A stretch of DNA of 64,000 nt, from NCBI GenBank assembly GCA_022606425.2, contig JAHDVF020001024.1:1426001-1490000 (forward strand). The letters run 5' to 3'. The stretch comes from Lepidostoma basale (lineage: Eukaryota; Arthropoda; Insecta; Trichoptera; Lepidostomatidae). Shown piece by piece: positions 1-8,611 of the stretch. Below the pieces are notes generated by a model that worked only from the letters and a program-made list of their open reading frames with translations, had not been told where the DNA came from and searched no databases. A program made the translations under genes and the position numbers. Every line of letters starts with the position of its first letter. The first letter of the stretch is position 1.

Positions 1-813
1 ACCTACCGGCCCTCCTTGATATTTTTCAATAATCGTACGCAAAATGATACGGTCTTGCAGTTCAAGACCCTGACCATCAATCTCTAGGCGCTCTAAAGAG
101 TTGACCATTATTTCATAAGTAATAACGGCCGATCCCTCTACTTGGGCAAAATCTCTGATCCTTCTTAAAAGACGATTGGCAATACGGGGGGTACCTCGAG
201 CAGAGAAGGCTAGCTTTTCAGCCGCCTTATCCTCAATGGTGATATGAAGGAGCATCGCCGAGCGTAGGATAATTAGCTTTAACTCGTTAGGTGGGTAGAG
301 GTTAATACGTAGTGTAATACCAAAACGGCTATGCAGAGGTGCTGAAACATTACCAGGCTTTGTGGTTGCTCCGACAAGGGTAAAGGGCGGTATGGGAACC
401 CTAATACTTCTTGCCCCTGCTCCCGATCCAATTATAAAGTCTAGTTCATAGTCCTCCATGGCAATATAGAGCATCTCTTCAATGGCAGGCTTGAGTCGAT
501 GAATTTCGTCAATAAAAAAAAGAGAGCGATCACTTAAGGTGGTGAGAAGCCCGGCTAAATCTTTGGGCTTTTCAAGAGCCGGAGCACTGGTAACAACGAT
601 ATCACTTTGCATTTCATGGGCAACAATGGTCGCTAGGGTAGTTTTACCCAATCCTGGTGGCCCTGATATAAAGAGATGATCGAGCGCCTCCCCCCGATGA
701 GAGGCGGCCTTGATGAAGATTGATAGATTCTCTTTTAGCTCGGTCTGCCCCTGAAACTCTTTGATCAATGCCGGCCTAATCGCCTCTTCTTTCTCGCTAT
801 CTTCATTAATCAT
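1..813 (-). CDS. ruvB: Holliday junction branch migration helicase RuvB (3' end beyond window)
   Basis: ATP-driven motor that with RuvA moves Holliday junctions during recombinational repair. I translated the minus strand from the ATG at 813; the frame stays open to base 1, giving the first 271 residues, so roughly the last fifth is missing. Seen: a Walker A loop in GPPGLGKT near residue 52, a DEIH Walker B box, the sensor region around VGATTKPG, and the GTPRIAN(R)LLRR segment of the C-terminal winged helix region. It lies 33 bases downstream of a secreted-protein gene on the same strand and probably shares its transcript. No RuvA or RuvC is visible. Family assignment is very secure. Confidence 0.97.
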   Translation of the reverse strand, partial: MINEDSEKEEAIRPALIKEFQGQTELKENLSIFIKAASHRGEALDHLFISGPPGLGKTTLATIVAHEMQSDIVVTSAPALEKPKDLAGLLTTLSDRSLFFIDEIHRLKPAIEEMLYIAMEDYELDFIIGSGAGARSIRVPIPPFTLVGATTKPGNVSAPLHSRFGITLRINLYPPNELKLIILRSAMLLHITIEDKAAEKLAFSARGTPRIANRLLRRIRDFAQVEGSAVITYEIMVNSLERLEIDGQGLELQDRIILRTIIEKYQGGPVG

Positions 814-846
814 GTTGCTATCGAGCAGGCCGTGACTCAAAAGGAT

Positions 847-1623
847 CTACTGCCCATCAGATTGAGCAGGGTAGCGCGCATTAAACCAGTTTTGATAGGC
901 TTCAAGACGGCTTGAAAGCATGCGGTAGCTGCTACTTTTTGAGCCAAGACCTAGGCCTTCCTTGCGGTTAAAGCTAGCACTGTAGAGCAGGTAGCCATTA
1001 CTGGTAGGAATATAGTAGAGGATGGTCTTTAAGGCACCCTTTTCGGCAAAGGTAAATATTTTTTGCCCCTTTATCTCATCAATGTTAGTAAGGATCATGG
1101 CTGCTTCATCACCTTGGCTAAAGTAGTCGACAACATAGTTAACAAGGCCAAAGATGCTATCAGTTTGGCGTAAAAAAGTTTGAAACTGCCTAGGGCGTGT
1201 GGTTAAGCGGTCATCGGGCTTTGCAACGGTACTAACGGGGTTTTCTATGCTGCTTGCCCCCAGAATAAAGGGAGACATCCTATTTTTACTATTGCTATAT
1301 TGTAGGCCACTGAGGCTGCTTAACTGCAGCATGCTGTTAAAGAGTGCTAGGCGATCGCTTTCTTTAGCCTCAATCAGGGTGAGGCGCTCGACGGCCACCT
1401 GCGGCTGTAGGCTGTTGATATGCTGAGCCAATGCTTGGCTTAAAAGTGCACTTTTGGGTAGATATTGAATTGATCCACTATTAAGGTTTTCAAGCATCCC
1501 CTTGGCTAGTAGCTCACTAGCCACCTCATCACTGTAGCCTATATCGGTAAGCTCTGTATTAGTGGCCTGCCCATTAAGGAGTAAACTAGTGCTTAATAGT
1601 AGGTATAATAGTCCTTTCTTCAT
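847..1623 (-). CDS. secreted protein of unknown function upstream of ruvB
   Basis: 258 residues. It starts with a clear Sec signal peptide (MKKG, hydrophobic stretch to about residue 18) but has no lipobox cysteine, so a periplasmic or outer-membrane location is inferred. The rest is mixed alpha/beta with no motif I recognise. A purine-rich AAGGA precedes the ATG. It lies between chorismate mutase and ruvB, all on the minus strand, so it may be cotranscribed with them, but that says little about its role. Confidence 0.75.
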   Translation of the reverse strand: MKKGLLYLLLSTSLLLNGQATNTELTDIGYSDEVASELLAKGMLENLNSGSIQYLPKSALLSQALAQHINSLQPQVAVERLTLIEAKESDRLALFNSMLQLSSLSGLQYSNSKNRMSPFILGASSIENPVSTVAKPDDRLTTRPRQFQTFLRQTDSIFGLVNYVVDYFSQGDEAAMILTNIDEIKGQKIFTFAEKGALKTILYYIPTSNGYLLYSASFNRKEGLGLGSKSSSYRMLSSRLEAYQNWFNARYPAQSDGQ

Positions 1624-1689
1624 TACTTGATCCTTCGATTAATATGCTTTTTTATCGGCTTTGATGGCCTCTTTTTTAGTAGTATAGCC

Positions 1690-1959
1690 CTAATTATTTT
1701 TTTTAACTACCCTTTTTTGCTGGAGGCACGACATTTTAAAGATGATGGGGTAAATTTTACTAATAAGTTTTGTAAGGTCGGTTGATTGATGAGCGGTTAG
1801 GCGAGTAATAATAGCCTTTTCACGATCGAGATGGCGAATAGTTTGATGATGACTGGCTTTAGCCTGACCAATTGCCTCAACGATCTTAAGCCGCTGGATG
1901 AGGAGGGCGACGATTTGATCATCAATGGTATCAATCTCTTTCCTGTATCGATCAATCAT
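1690..1959 (-). CDS. chorismate mutase, AroQ class
   Basis: 89 residues, the size of a free-standing AroQ-type chorismate mutase, which turns chorismate into prephenate for Phe/Tyr synthesis. The all-helical family pattern is visible: an N-terminal R-x3-ID-x-IDDQI segment, LLxxRLKIVEAIGQAK (catalytic Arg and Lys), then DREK and an IYPIIFKMSCLQQ segment ending with the Gln of the active site. The first bases overlap the end of the dehydroquinase gene by 8, implying translational coupling. With aroE and dehydroquinase it forms a compact aromatic pathway cluster. Confidence 0.87.
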   Translation of the reverse strand: MIDRYRKEIDTIDDQIVALLIQRLKIVEAIGQAKASHHQTIRHLDREKAIITRLTAHQSTDLTKLISKIYPIIFKMSCLQQKRVVKKNN

Positions 1960-2398
1960 GGGCTGCTAACCGATGATGAACATAGTCGATAGCGGCAAGG
2001 TAGCCAAATGAGCCCATGCCACAAAGAGTAGCATCACAAACGGCCGACAAATAGGAGTGATGACGCATCGACTCGCGGCTAAAAATATTGCTCATATGGA
2101 GCTCTACCTTAATAATATCGGTTGCCCTAAGGCTATCGGCTAAGGCAATAGAGCTATGGCTATAGCCTGCTCCATTAATAATAATTGCTTTACTAGTAAG
2201 GCTTTGATCATGGATATAGTCAATTAGCTGACCTTCGTGGTTGCTTTGCAGGGTTGATAGGGTAAAGCCGTAGCGCCGGGCATGATGGTGCCACTGCTCC
2301 TCAAGCTGTAAGAGGGTGTGATGGCCATAGATCGATACCTCACGCCTACCCAGTAGATTAAGGTTTGGACCATTAACGATGGTAATATTAGTCATCAA
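1952..2398 (-). CDS. aroQ: 3-dehydroquinate dehydratase, type II
   Basis: 148 residues, typical for the dodecameric type II enzyme that dehydrates 3-dehydroquinate in the shikimate pathway. Seen: NGPNLNLLGRRE at residues 9-20, the catalytic Tyr24 in SIYG, the substrate loop INGAGYSHSS, ELHMSNIFSRE with the catalytic His, and a C-terminal CGMGSFGY. The loop that is usually N-P-G-A-Y/F is N-G-A-G-Y here, a mild departure that keeps the Asn and the following S-H. Its start overlaps the aroE stop by 4 bases. Confidence 0.93.
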   Translation of the reverse strand: MMTNITIVNGPNLNLLGRREVSIYGHHTLLQLEEQWHHHARRYGFTLSTLQSNHEGQLIDYIHDQSLTSKAIIINGAGYSHSSIALADSLRATDIIKVELHMSNIFSRESMRHHSYLSAVCDATLCGMGSFGYLAAIDYVHHRLAAHD

Positions 2399-3186
2399 TT
2401 CATGAACTCCTCTTTTATAAGTGATTGCTCGATCAGTGCCTTTGTGGCAATGCTAAGATGCGGGTAGAAGCCGTGCCACTGCTGGAAGGCTAAGGCCGCC
2501 TGAACCAATAGCATGGTAAGGCCGTTGCTTTGTTGAGTCGCCTTACTACGATATAAAAAGGCTGTACATGATGGACTGTAGTGTAAATCGAGCGCGATTT
2601 GGGGTGTAATAGGGCAAGGGTAGTCGGCTTCGGCTAGTTGGCTTGAGGTGGCATTAACCCAAAAAGGCTCGCTATGCTTCGAAAGCCAGCGTGCGGTGTT
2701 AATTGAGGGGAAATGATCTTTAAGGCTCTGAAGGGCTAAAGGATTACGTGCACTGGCCGTAACGGTAAAACCCTCGCTAAGTAGAGCCGCTATGACTGCC
2801 CTAGCAGCGCCCCCTGCACCTAAAACCAAGGCCCTCTTTTCATTAAAAATAAAAGATTGAAGGCTTACTTTAATAGCGGCCATATCGCTATTAAAGCCGA
2901 TGAGCCTACGATCATGAATGGTTACCGCATTAGCAGCTTTTACCTGCAACGCCGTTGTTTGGTAGTCATCAAGATGCTCCATCATCAGCTCCTTTAGAGG
3001 GGCGGTAACATTAAAGCCTGTGTACTCCTTTTTAAGTCGATGAAGGCATGGCTCTAGTTGGTTAGCTGGGCAGTCAATCGCTTCGTAGCAGCCATTGATA
3101 TGGTAGTAGTCAAACCATGACTGATGAATAGAGGGGCTTAGGCTATGGCTAAGGGGGCTACCAATGAGGGCAAATTTTTTAAGCAT
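2395..3186 (-). CDS. aroE: shikimate dehydrogenase
   Basis: 263 residues. NADP-dependent reduction of 3-dehydroshikimate to shikimate. Seen: the shikimate-binding GSPLSHSLSPSIHQ at the N-terminus, FNVTAPLK with catalytic Lys65, the paired N and D further on, the nucleotide-binding VLGAGGAARAV loop near residue 120, and a C-terminal GLTMLLVQAALAFQQW. It lies 8 bases downstream of cdd and overlaps the dehydroquinase gene, so it belongs to the same minus-strand transcript. Confidence 0.95.
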   Translation of the reverse strand: MLKKFALIGSPLSHSLSPSIHQSWFDYYHINGCYEAIDCPANQLEPCLHRLKKEYTGFNVTAPLKELMMEHLDDYQTTALQVKAANAVTIHDRRLIGFNSDMAAIKVSLQSFIFNEKRALVLGAGGAARAVIAALLSEGFTVTASARNPLALQSLKDHFPSINTARWLSKHSEPFWVNATSSQLAEADYPCPITPQIALDLHYSPSCTAFLYRSKATQQSNGLTMLLVQAALAFQQWHGFYPHLSIATKALIEQSLIKEEFMN

Positions 3187-3194
3187 GGCGTTAG

Positions 3195-3590
3195 CTACTT
3201 AAGTGGCTCTTTAAAGCTGTGTGGCATTAAGAGGCCAAAGGGCTGACAAATAAACTGACCTTGGCCATAGCCCATATAAATAGGAAAGTCATCCGCCACA
3301 AACTCACTTAAAACTTGCCTGCAGGCACCACATGGGGCGAGATAGCTGCTTGCTTGGGGCGAGTAGATGGCCATGGCGGTAAAGCTGATTAAGCCTTGGG
3401 CAATGGCGGTAAAAATAGCTGTCCTCTCGCCACAGTTAGTCAGACCAAAAGAGAGGTTTTCAACATTGCAACCGGTAATAATTTGGCCATCAGAGCAGAG
3501 TAACGCCGCACCTACCTTAAATTTTGAGTAGGGGGCATAGGCAAAGGCGGCCGCATCGATTGCTTTTTGCTGTAAAATATCACTATTCAT
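3195..3590 (-). CDS. cdd: cytidine deaminase
   Basis: 131 residues, the size of the homotetrameric single-domain enzyme that deaminates cytidine and deoxycytidine for pyrimidine salvage. Seen: YAPYSKFKVGAAL, the substrate motif GCNVENLSFGLTNC, catalytic Glu55 next to zinc ligand Cys53, and the second zinc pair in PCGACRQVL (Cys87, Cys90). First gene of the minus-strand group that continues into aroE; it is divergent from the gene at 3653 with only 62 bases between. Confidence 0.96.
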   Translation of the reverse strand: MNSDILQQKAIDAAAFAYAPYSKFKVGAALLCSDGQIITGCNVENLSFGLTNCGERTAIFTAIAQGLISFTAMAIYSPQASSYLAPCGACRQVLSEFVADDFPIYMGYGQGQFICQPFGLLMPHSFKEPLK

Positions 3591-3613
3591 TATAATAAAT
3601 ACCTCGATACTAT

Positions 3614-3642
3614 TTGACGTTTTTCTTATTTATCTATAGTAT
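3614..3642 (+). promoter_or_regulatory. sigma-70 type promoter for the gene at 3653
   Basis: TTGACG at 3614-3619, 17-base spacer, TAGTAT at 3637-3642. Transcription would begin near 3649, only about four bases before the ATG at 3653, and no Shine-Dalgarno sequence precedes that ATG. This is a near-leaderless arrangement seen repeatedly in the window. Confidence 0.55.
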
Positions 3643-3652
3643 ATAGCACATA

Positions 3653-4720
3653 ATGATAAAAAAGCGAATAATATTTGGATGGATTGGACTCTTTCTTCTC
3701 TACTTTTTTCTATTTGCTGCACCTTTAGGTAAAGAATACTATCTTTATCTCAATGATATGATAGATCTCAGTCAGGTGAGTGCCTTTAATAATAGACAAA
3801 GCGACAATCATGCCTTCTATATTACCCCGTACTTTGGCCATCTTGATAACGATTTTAAACTTACATCATTGTTAAAAACAGATCAAAAAGTTACTTATAA
3901 CGATCAGTATTATCTTTTTTACGACCGTAACACGCTCGAGCATCCTCTCTATGATAGCAAGGGGCTCAAGGTAGCCTCGATTGAAGGTAATGCCATCCCT
4001 TTTATTCATGATAAGAGCCTCTACATGGTCAACAGCGAAGGAGGCACCATTATGCGCTATAATAGCAGCGGCCGGCCTCTATGGAGCTACGATGCGGGCT
4101 CGTTGATCACCTCTATTGGCTTTAGCGATCGTACTATTATTGTGGGGCTTCTTAATGGTTTCATGCAGTTTATAACGACCGATGGCCTCTTTGAAAGCGA
4201 GTATCGTGCGGGGGGTAGCAGGGTTGATGTTATCTACGGAGTAGCCATATCGCGTTCAGGTCGCTATGCTGCAGCCATTACGGGCATCGATCCCCAGCGC
4301 TTTATTCTGTTGGAAAGAGGCACTTATGGCTATGTTCCGAGCTATTTTAGTGCACTAAGCAGTGCCTTGCGGCGGAGTGTTCATCTAGCTTTTTCCGGTG
4401 ATGAAGCATTCGTTTCCTATGAGGAGGATGGTTTCTATCATACCTACGACATCAATAACAAGATTAGTAACTTTATTGCTATTGAGGGAACCATTCGTAC
4501 GGTAAAGCAGGATATTTTTCCAGGATTTCAGGCAGTGCATTCAAACCAAGATGATCGACACTACCTTAAAATAGTTTCATATGCTAACTCATATCCGCTG
4601 CTGATTGATCAATATCGTGCAAGGGCAACATCACTCAGTAGGCTAGGTCATCAAATAGTCTTTGGTTTTGACGATACATTGATGCTTATAGAGCGGGGGC
4701 GAGGCTATGCAAAGAGGTAA
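3653..4720 (+). CDS. membrane-anchored beta-propeller-like protein
   Basis: 355 residues. One N-terminal hydrophobic segment (about residues 7-24) could be an uncleaved anchor; the remainder is rich in short beta-strand units with recurring aromatic and glycine turns (for example residues 120-260), as in WD40/PQQ-like propellers. No catalytic motif was recognised. The stop overlaps the start of the next gene by 14 bases, and ftsY follows, so these are likely one transcript. An extracytoplasmic sensing or scaffold role is inference only. Confidence 0.75.
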   Translation: MIKKRIIFGWIGLFLLYFFLFAAPLGKEYYLYLNDMIDLSQVSAFNNRQSDNHAFYITPYFGHLDNDFKLTSLLKTDQKVTYNDQYYLFYDRNTLEHPLYDSKGLKVASIEGNAIPFIHDKSLYMVNSEGGTIMRYNSSGRPLWSYDAGSLITSIGFSDRTIIVGLLNGFMQFITTDGLFESEYRAGGSRVDVIYGVAISRSGRYAAAITGIDPQRFILLERGTYGYVPSYFSALSSALRRSVHLAFSGDEAFVSYEEDGFYHTYDINNKISNFIAIEGTIRTVKQDIFPGFQAVHSNQDDRHYLKIVSYANSYPLLIDQYRARATSLSRLGHQIVFGFDDTLMLIERGRGYAKR

Positions 4721-5564
4721 TTTTTTATTAATCGTCCTATTTTGTAGCCTTGCTGCAACTGCTTGGGCCTATCAATGGCCTGCATCTGGTGGAGAGGTGG
4801 CATCCTCTTTTGGTAGTAGCATGGGCAAAATTGTTCAAAAAAAAGTTTCAATCACTGGCAACAATAGCATGGCTGTTCAAGCATCCTCCGGGGGTGAGGT
4901 CATTTTTGAGCAGGATGAGCTCCAGACCACCATGGCTAGCAAGAAGGGCAAAGTAGTTGTTTTACGCCATAGCGAAGAGATGAGAACAATTTATAGTAAC
5001 CTTGATGATTGGCTCTATACTGACTACTCCATTGATAGCCTGCAGACGATAGGCACACCGTCGATGGCATCCTTTGGGACAAGAGAGTTTAGTCTTACCT
5101 TTTATGATAATAAAAAACGCCAGTTTGTTAACCCTATGCTCTTTATTGCTAACGGCTCAAGTACAAGGTTTTCAACTATTAATTCTGTTTTTTTGCGTGA
5201 TGCGACGGGAGCAGTAGTCGCCATCACCAACGATAGGGTGGTAACTTCCGGGCGCATGGAGGTAATGGCTCTGACACAAGAGTATAGTAGGTTTGGTAGC
5301 TATGCACTACAGCCTTACTCTAGCAGCCTAGAATTTATGGGTGAAACGGTCGCTAAGGCTCAGTTTGATGCTATTGGCAGCGTTTCAGGAGTAGCCGCAC
5401 TCGCTGGTGCTAGCATGATTGCCATTACTGATCTTTACAGCGACGAGGGCTATCTTAGGCTAGGCCATATTAGCCTTATCCCAGGGCAAGGATACTTAAC
5501 TATTAGAGTAGCAGATATTAATGGGCGTGAGGTACAACGGGTGATACGCCTTATTGTCAATTAG
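4707..5564 (+). CDS. degenerate LytM/M23-like periplasmic protein
   Basis: 285 residues with a signal peptide ending near AWA. The region from about residue 25 to 145 follows the M23/LytM layout: WPxxGGEVASSFG, then VQASSGGEV, GKVVVLRH, TIYSNL, and FVNPMLFI. The zinc ligands are missing: the usual H-x3-D is replaced by VSIT and the H-x-H by a FSLT segment. In known families such domains (EnvC, NlpD) activate amidases rather than cut peptidoglycan; a similar role here is inference. The last third looks like a beta-sandwich. It ends just before ftsY. Confidence 0.78.
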   Translation: MQRGNFLLIVLFCSLAATAWAYQWPASGGEVASSFGSSMGKIVQKKVSITGNNSMAVQASSGGEVIFEQDELQTTMASKKGKVVVLRHSEEMRTIYSNLDDWLYTDYSIDSLQTIGTPSMASFGTREFSLTFYDNKKRQFVNPMLFIANGSSTRFSTINSVFLRDATGAVVAITNDRVVTSGRMEVMALTQEYSRFGSYALQPYSSSLEFMGETVAKAQFDAIGSVSGVAALAGASMIAITDLYSDEGYLRLGHISLIPGQGYLTIRVADINGREVQRVIRLIVN

Positions 5565-5610
5565 CGTTACGACGGTTACCCGTGAGTTAATAGCTAGAGG
5601 AGCTACGAAA

Positions 5611-6456
5611 ATGATTAAAATGAGACTAAAAAACCTTTTTAGCCATCGCACCAGTGATAGCTTTTATGATGATCTTGAAGATCTTCTGATTGAGGCCGAT
5701 CTGGGTGTTAGCCTCGCTTGCGAGCTGCGTGCTAAGGTTGAGAAGGTGAGGCCTAAGAGTGATGATGATGCCATTGCTATTTTGCGGCAACTGCTTAGGA
5801 GCTATCTTGTGGCTGCTGATCTTGAGGTTGATCGCACGCAGCTTAATCTTTTTCTGCTGCTTGGGGTTAATGGTGTCGGTAAAACTACCTCAATAGCGAA
5901 GCTTGCACTTTACTACAAAAAGATGCAAGGAGTTAGCCAAATATCTGCTGCTGCGGCTGACACCTTTCGCGCTGCCGCTTCGGAGCAACTGGCTCTTCAT
6001 GGCGAGAAGGGAGGCTTTAGAGTAGTGGGTAGTAGCCAAGGGGGTGACCCAGGCTCTGTTATTCATGATGCTATCAGTAGTGCACTGGCACAGCATGATC
6101 AACTGCTTTTGGCAGACACAGCAGGTCGTATGCATAATAAGACTGATCTGGTTAATGAGCTTAAAAAAATTGATAAAATTATTAATGGGCGCATTGCCCC
6201 TAGCTGCTATAAAAAGATTTTAGTGATTGATGCCACAACAGGACAAAATGGGGTTAGACAAGCTGAGGTTTTTAATGAGGCACTAAGCTTAAGTGGTATT
6301 ATATTAACGAAGTATGACAGCACGGCGAAGGGGGGCTCCTTAGCGGCTATAGGCCAAAAATTGGCTCTTCCCATCTTTTTTATTGGCAAGGGAGAGGCTC
6401 ATGATGATCTTGAACTCTTTAACGTGGAGCACTATCTGGATGACCTTCTTTCTTAA
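5611..6456 (+). CDS. ftsY: signal recognition particle receptor FtsY
   Basis: 282 residues. SRP-receptor GTPase that docks ribosome-nascent chains at the inner membrane. An upstream TTG at 5554 is in frame, but the ATG at 5611 has an AGAGGAG at 5596-5602 and gives the usual short form with little acidic N-terminal domain. Seen: NG-domain P-loop GVNGVGKTT near residue 85, DTFRAAASEQL, DPGSV, LLADTAGR, and LTKYDSTAKGG with the closing GxGE segment. The Y-S version of the usual LTKLDGTAKGG is an observed variation. Confidence 0.96.
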   Translation: MIKMRLKNLFSHRTSDSFYDDLEDLLIEADLGVSLACELRAKVEKVRPKSDDDAIAILRQLLRSYLVAADLEVDRTQLNLFLLLGVNGVGKTTSIAKLALYYKKMQGVSQISAAAADTFRAAASEQLALHGEKGGFRVVGSSQGGDPGSVIHDAISSALAQHDQLLLADTAGRMHNKTDLVNELKKIDKIINGRIAPSCYKKILVIDATTGQNGVRQAEVFNEALSLSGIILTKYDSTAKGGSLAAIGQKLALPIFFIGKGEAHDDLELFNVEHYLDDLLS

Positions 6457-7261
6457 GTTAGCGCTATTCTTTACGGCGATTGCCCTTTATGCAGATAATG
6501 ACGCCATGTGGCGTGAAGATATTTATAGTGAACGAGGTTTACTAGCCTACGAGCATTACTATCGAGCGGGTCAGCTACTACAAAGTATACAGTTTTTTTA
6601 CAATACAGATGACCAATTGATGAGGACCGATCTTTTTGAAGACTCACTACTAAAGGAGCGTTTAACCTATCTCTATAAAAGCGATGGTACCCTTTGGCGG
6701 GTGGCTAAAAATGATCGGCTCTCCTTTTATACACGCACTCTGATTATTAGTCAGCTACCAGATGAGTTTAAGGTGATTGCCCTAGAGAAGGGGGCACTAG
6801 CGGCGATAAAGTTGTATCAAGATGGCCTAATAAAGAGTGACAGCACTTTTTATTATGAGGGGGATAGGCTAGTATTGGCTAGTTTTGTTGATGGCTCTAA
6901 TCGCCTTGATGAGCACTATAATAGTGCAGGACGGCGAGTTAAAGCAATCTACTATTATGAGGATGCGTTAACCGAAGAGTTAAACTATAGCTATAGTGCT
7001 GAAGGGTTACTACTTGAAGAGCACCATTTTATAGAGTCTCCAGAAAAAGAGCGTCGAGAAAAAGAGCGGTTGATCTATTTATATGATGGTGAAAAAAAGC
7101 TTCAACAGATTGACCGATACCGAGGAACCGAACGTTATCAATCAACAATTTATGATGAAAAAAAGCGTGAAGAGCGCTACTATAAAGAGGGTCGAATGGT
7201 TTTTAGTGAGCAGTATAGCTTGACGCAACAGCCGACAGAGGAAAATGGAGCAGATGAGTAG
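6404..7261 (+). CDS. secreted protein with YwqK/MORN-like strand repeats
   Basis: About 285 residues. Start is uncertain: ATGs at 6401/6404 follow GGAGAGG (6391-6397), while the ATG at 6440 gives the neatest signal peptide (MTFFLK, ending LYA). All overlap the ftsY end. The body is a series of short tyrosine-rich units of the type 'YYEGDRLVLASFVDG' and 'YNSAGRRVKAIYYYEDA', resembling the strand repeats of YwqK or YD proteins. No enzyme motif. It overlaps the next gene, a LolC/E-type permease, so an envelope role is inferred. Confidence 0.72.
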   Translation: MILNSLTWSTIWMTFFLKLALFFTAIALYADNDAMWREDIYSERGLLAYEHYYRAGQLLQSIQFFYNTDDQLMRTDLFEDSLLKERLTYLYKSDGTLWRVAKNDRLSFYTRTLIISQLPDEFKVIALEKGALAAIKLYQDGLIKSDSTFYYEGDRLVLASFVDGSNRLDEHYNSAGRRVKAIYYYEDALTEELNYSYSAEGLLLEEHHFIESPEKERREKERLIYLYDGEKKLQQIDRYRGTERYQSTIYDEKKREERYYKEGRMVFSEQYSLTQQPTEENGADE

Positions 7262-8498
7262 TCACATTAGCTATACAATTGCGAGGCGCTACTTTTGGAC
7301 AAAACGCAAAGAAAAAAATCACTCCCCCACTGTTTTAGCCCTGATAGGATTGGCCATGGGTGTCATGAGTTTGATTACGACGCTAGGTGTGATGAATGGT
7401 CTACAGCAGAGCTATATCAGTACGATCATTGATGCAGGAAGTGGCCATTTACGGTTAAGCAGCCGCGGCTTCTTAAGTGATGAACAGTTAGCTAAAATAG
7501 CGGCTATAAGGCAGGTCAGCTCTATCACCGCTGAGACTGAGAGCCAAACAATGGCAAGATCTGGCTATAATGACTACAGTAATATGCTTGTTAAGGGGCA
7601 TTATTTTACTGATGAGACTGATAAAGCCCTCTTAAGTAAGATTACTCTGACCGAGGGAAGATATCCGTTACAAGGTGAAATTTTGGTAGGCCAAGTTTTA
7701 GCCAGTAATTTGTCCATCAATGTCGGTTCAGCCCTGAAGGCTTTAGCGATGCGTGAGCGTAAGGTTGAGGCTTACGAAAAAAGTTTAATCGTTAGTGGTA
7801 TTTTTAAGACGGATTATTATGACTATGATGCCAGCTTAGCCTTTGTCGAGTTGGATGAGTCACTGGATGGGTTTGCCCTTAATAAAGAGATTTATTATAA
7901 AATCATGCTTAAAAATAGATACAGGGATGAGCGGGTTCTTCAGATTCTAAAAGATGAAGGCTACGAAGTTAGTAGTTGGCGAGCCTTCAATCGATCATTT
8001 TTTAGTGCCCTACGGATAGAGAAAAATGTGATGGCTCTGCTGCTAAGCCTTGTTTTTGTGGTTGTTGCTGTTAATATTTTTCAAGGGCGTCGAAGAGATA
8101 TAGAGGAGCGACACCAAGAGATTGCCATTTTACGAGCGATAGGGGCAAGTGGTAAGCAAATTATGGCTATTTTTATGATACAGGCACTCTTTATTGGTGC
8201 GTTAGGCTCTGTGGTTGGGCTTATTTTTGCTCTTATGTTAAGCTACAATGTGACAGAGGTTCTGGCTTTTTTTGAACTTATGATTAACAATATTAATCTT
8301 TTTTTTAGGAGTGTTGAGCACATATCACTTCTTTCGGGGGAGAGTTTTTATCTTGAAAATGGTATTCCTATCCTTCTTTACCTGCACGAAATAGTGGGGG
8401 TTATGGTGATATCAGTCAGTTCAAGCCTCATTGCAACCTATCTAGCGATTCAAGATATAACCAATTTAAAGCCGTGGCAGGCACTACGAAACGATTAG
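7245..8498 (+). CDS. LolC/LolE-family lipoprotein ABC permease
   Basis: 417 residues (413 if ATG 7254 is used). Inner-membrane permease of the FtsX/MacB class. Seen: an N-terminal IARRYF...LIGLAMGVMSLITTLGVMNG transmembrane entry, a large periplasmic domain (about 55-260), then three further membrane segments with the family's ERHQEIAILRAIGASGKQI coupling region. Such proteins pull lipoproteins out of the inner membrane using a LolD ATPase; no LolD-type gene is adjacent, so the partner must be elsewhere. The window's many lipoproteins fit this role. Confidence 0.87.
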   Translation: MEQMSSHISYTIARRYFWTKRKEKNHSPTVLALIGLAMGVMSLITTLGVMNGLQQSYISTIIDAGSGHLRLSSRGFLSDEQLAKIAAIRQVSSITAETESQTMARSGYNDYSNMLVKGHYFTDETDKALLSKITLTEGRYPLQGEILVGQVLASNLSINVGSALKALAMRERKVEAYEKSLIVSGIFKTDYYDYDASLAFVELDESLDGFALNKEIYYKIMLKNRYRDERVLQILKDEGYEVSSWRAFNRSFFSALRIEKNVMALLLSLVFVVVAVNIFQGRRRDIEERHQEIAILRAIGASGKQIMAIFMIQALFIGALGSVVGLIFALMLSYNVTEVLAFFELMINNINLFFRSVEHISLLSGESFYLENGIPILLYLHEIVGVMVISVSSSLIATYLAIQDITNLKPWQALRND

Positions 8499-8511
8499 GC
8501 CAAAAAAAAGT

Positions 8512-8538
8512 TAAGATTTTTCTAACAACCTCCGATAA
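8512..8538 (+). promoter_or_regulatory. sigma-28 (FliA) type flagellin promoter
   Basis: TAAGATTT at 8512-8519, exactly 11 bases, then TCCGATAA at 8531-8538. The known motif is TAAAGTTT-N11-GCCGATAA, so 6/8 and 7/8 positions match with ideal spacing. It sits 73 bases upstream of the flagellin ATG. Confidence 0.85.
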
Positions 8539-8546
8539 AAGATATG

Positions 8547-8568
8547 TAGGGGACAGGGATGTCTCCTA
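8547..8568 (+). promoter_or_regulatory. stem-loop at predicted 5' end of flagellin mRNA
   Basis: TAGGGGACA, loop GGGA, TGTCTCCTA: a nine-pair stem with one G-U. It lies immediately at the transcription start expected from the sigma-28 promoter (about 8545), so it would cap the 5' end of the flagellin message. Confidence 0.55.
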
Positions 8569-8611
8569 GGTAGATAATTCATGTATTGGATCACGGAGGA
8601 ATAACTTAATT

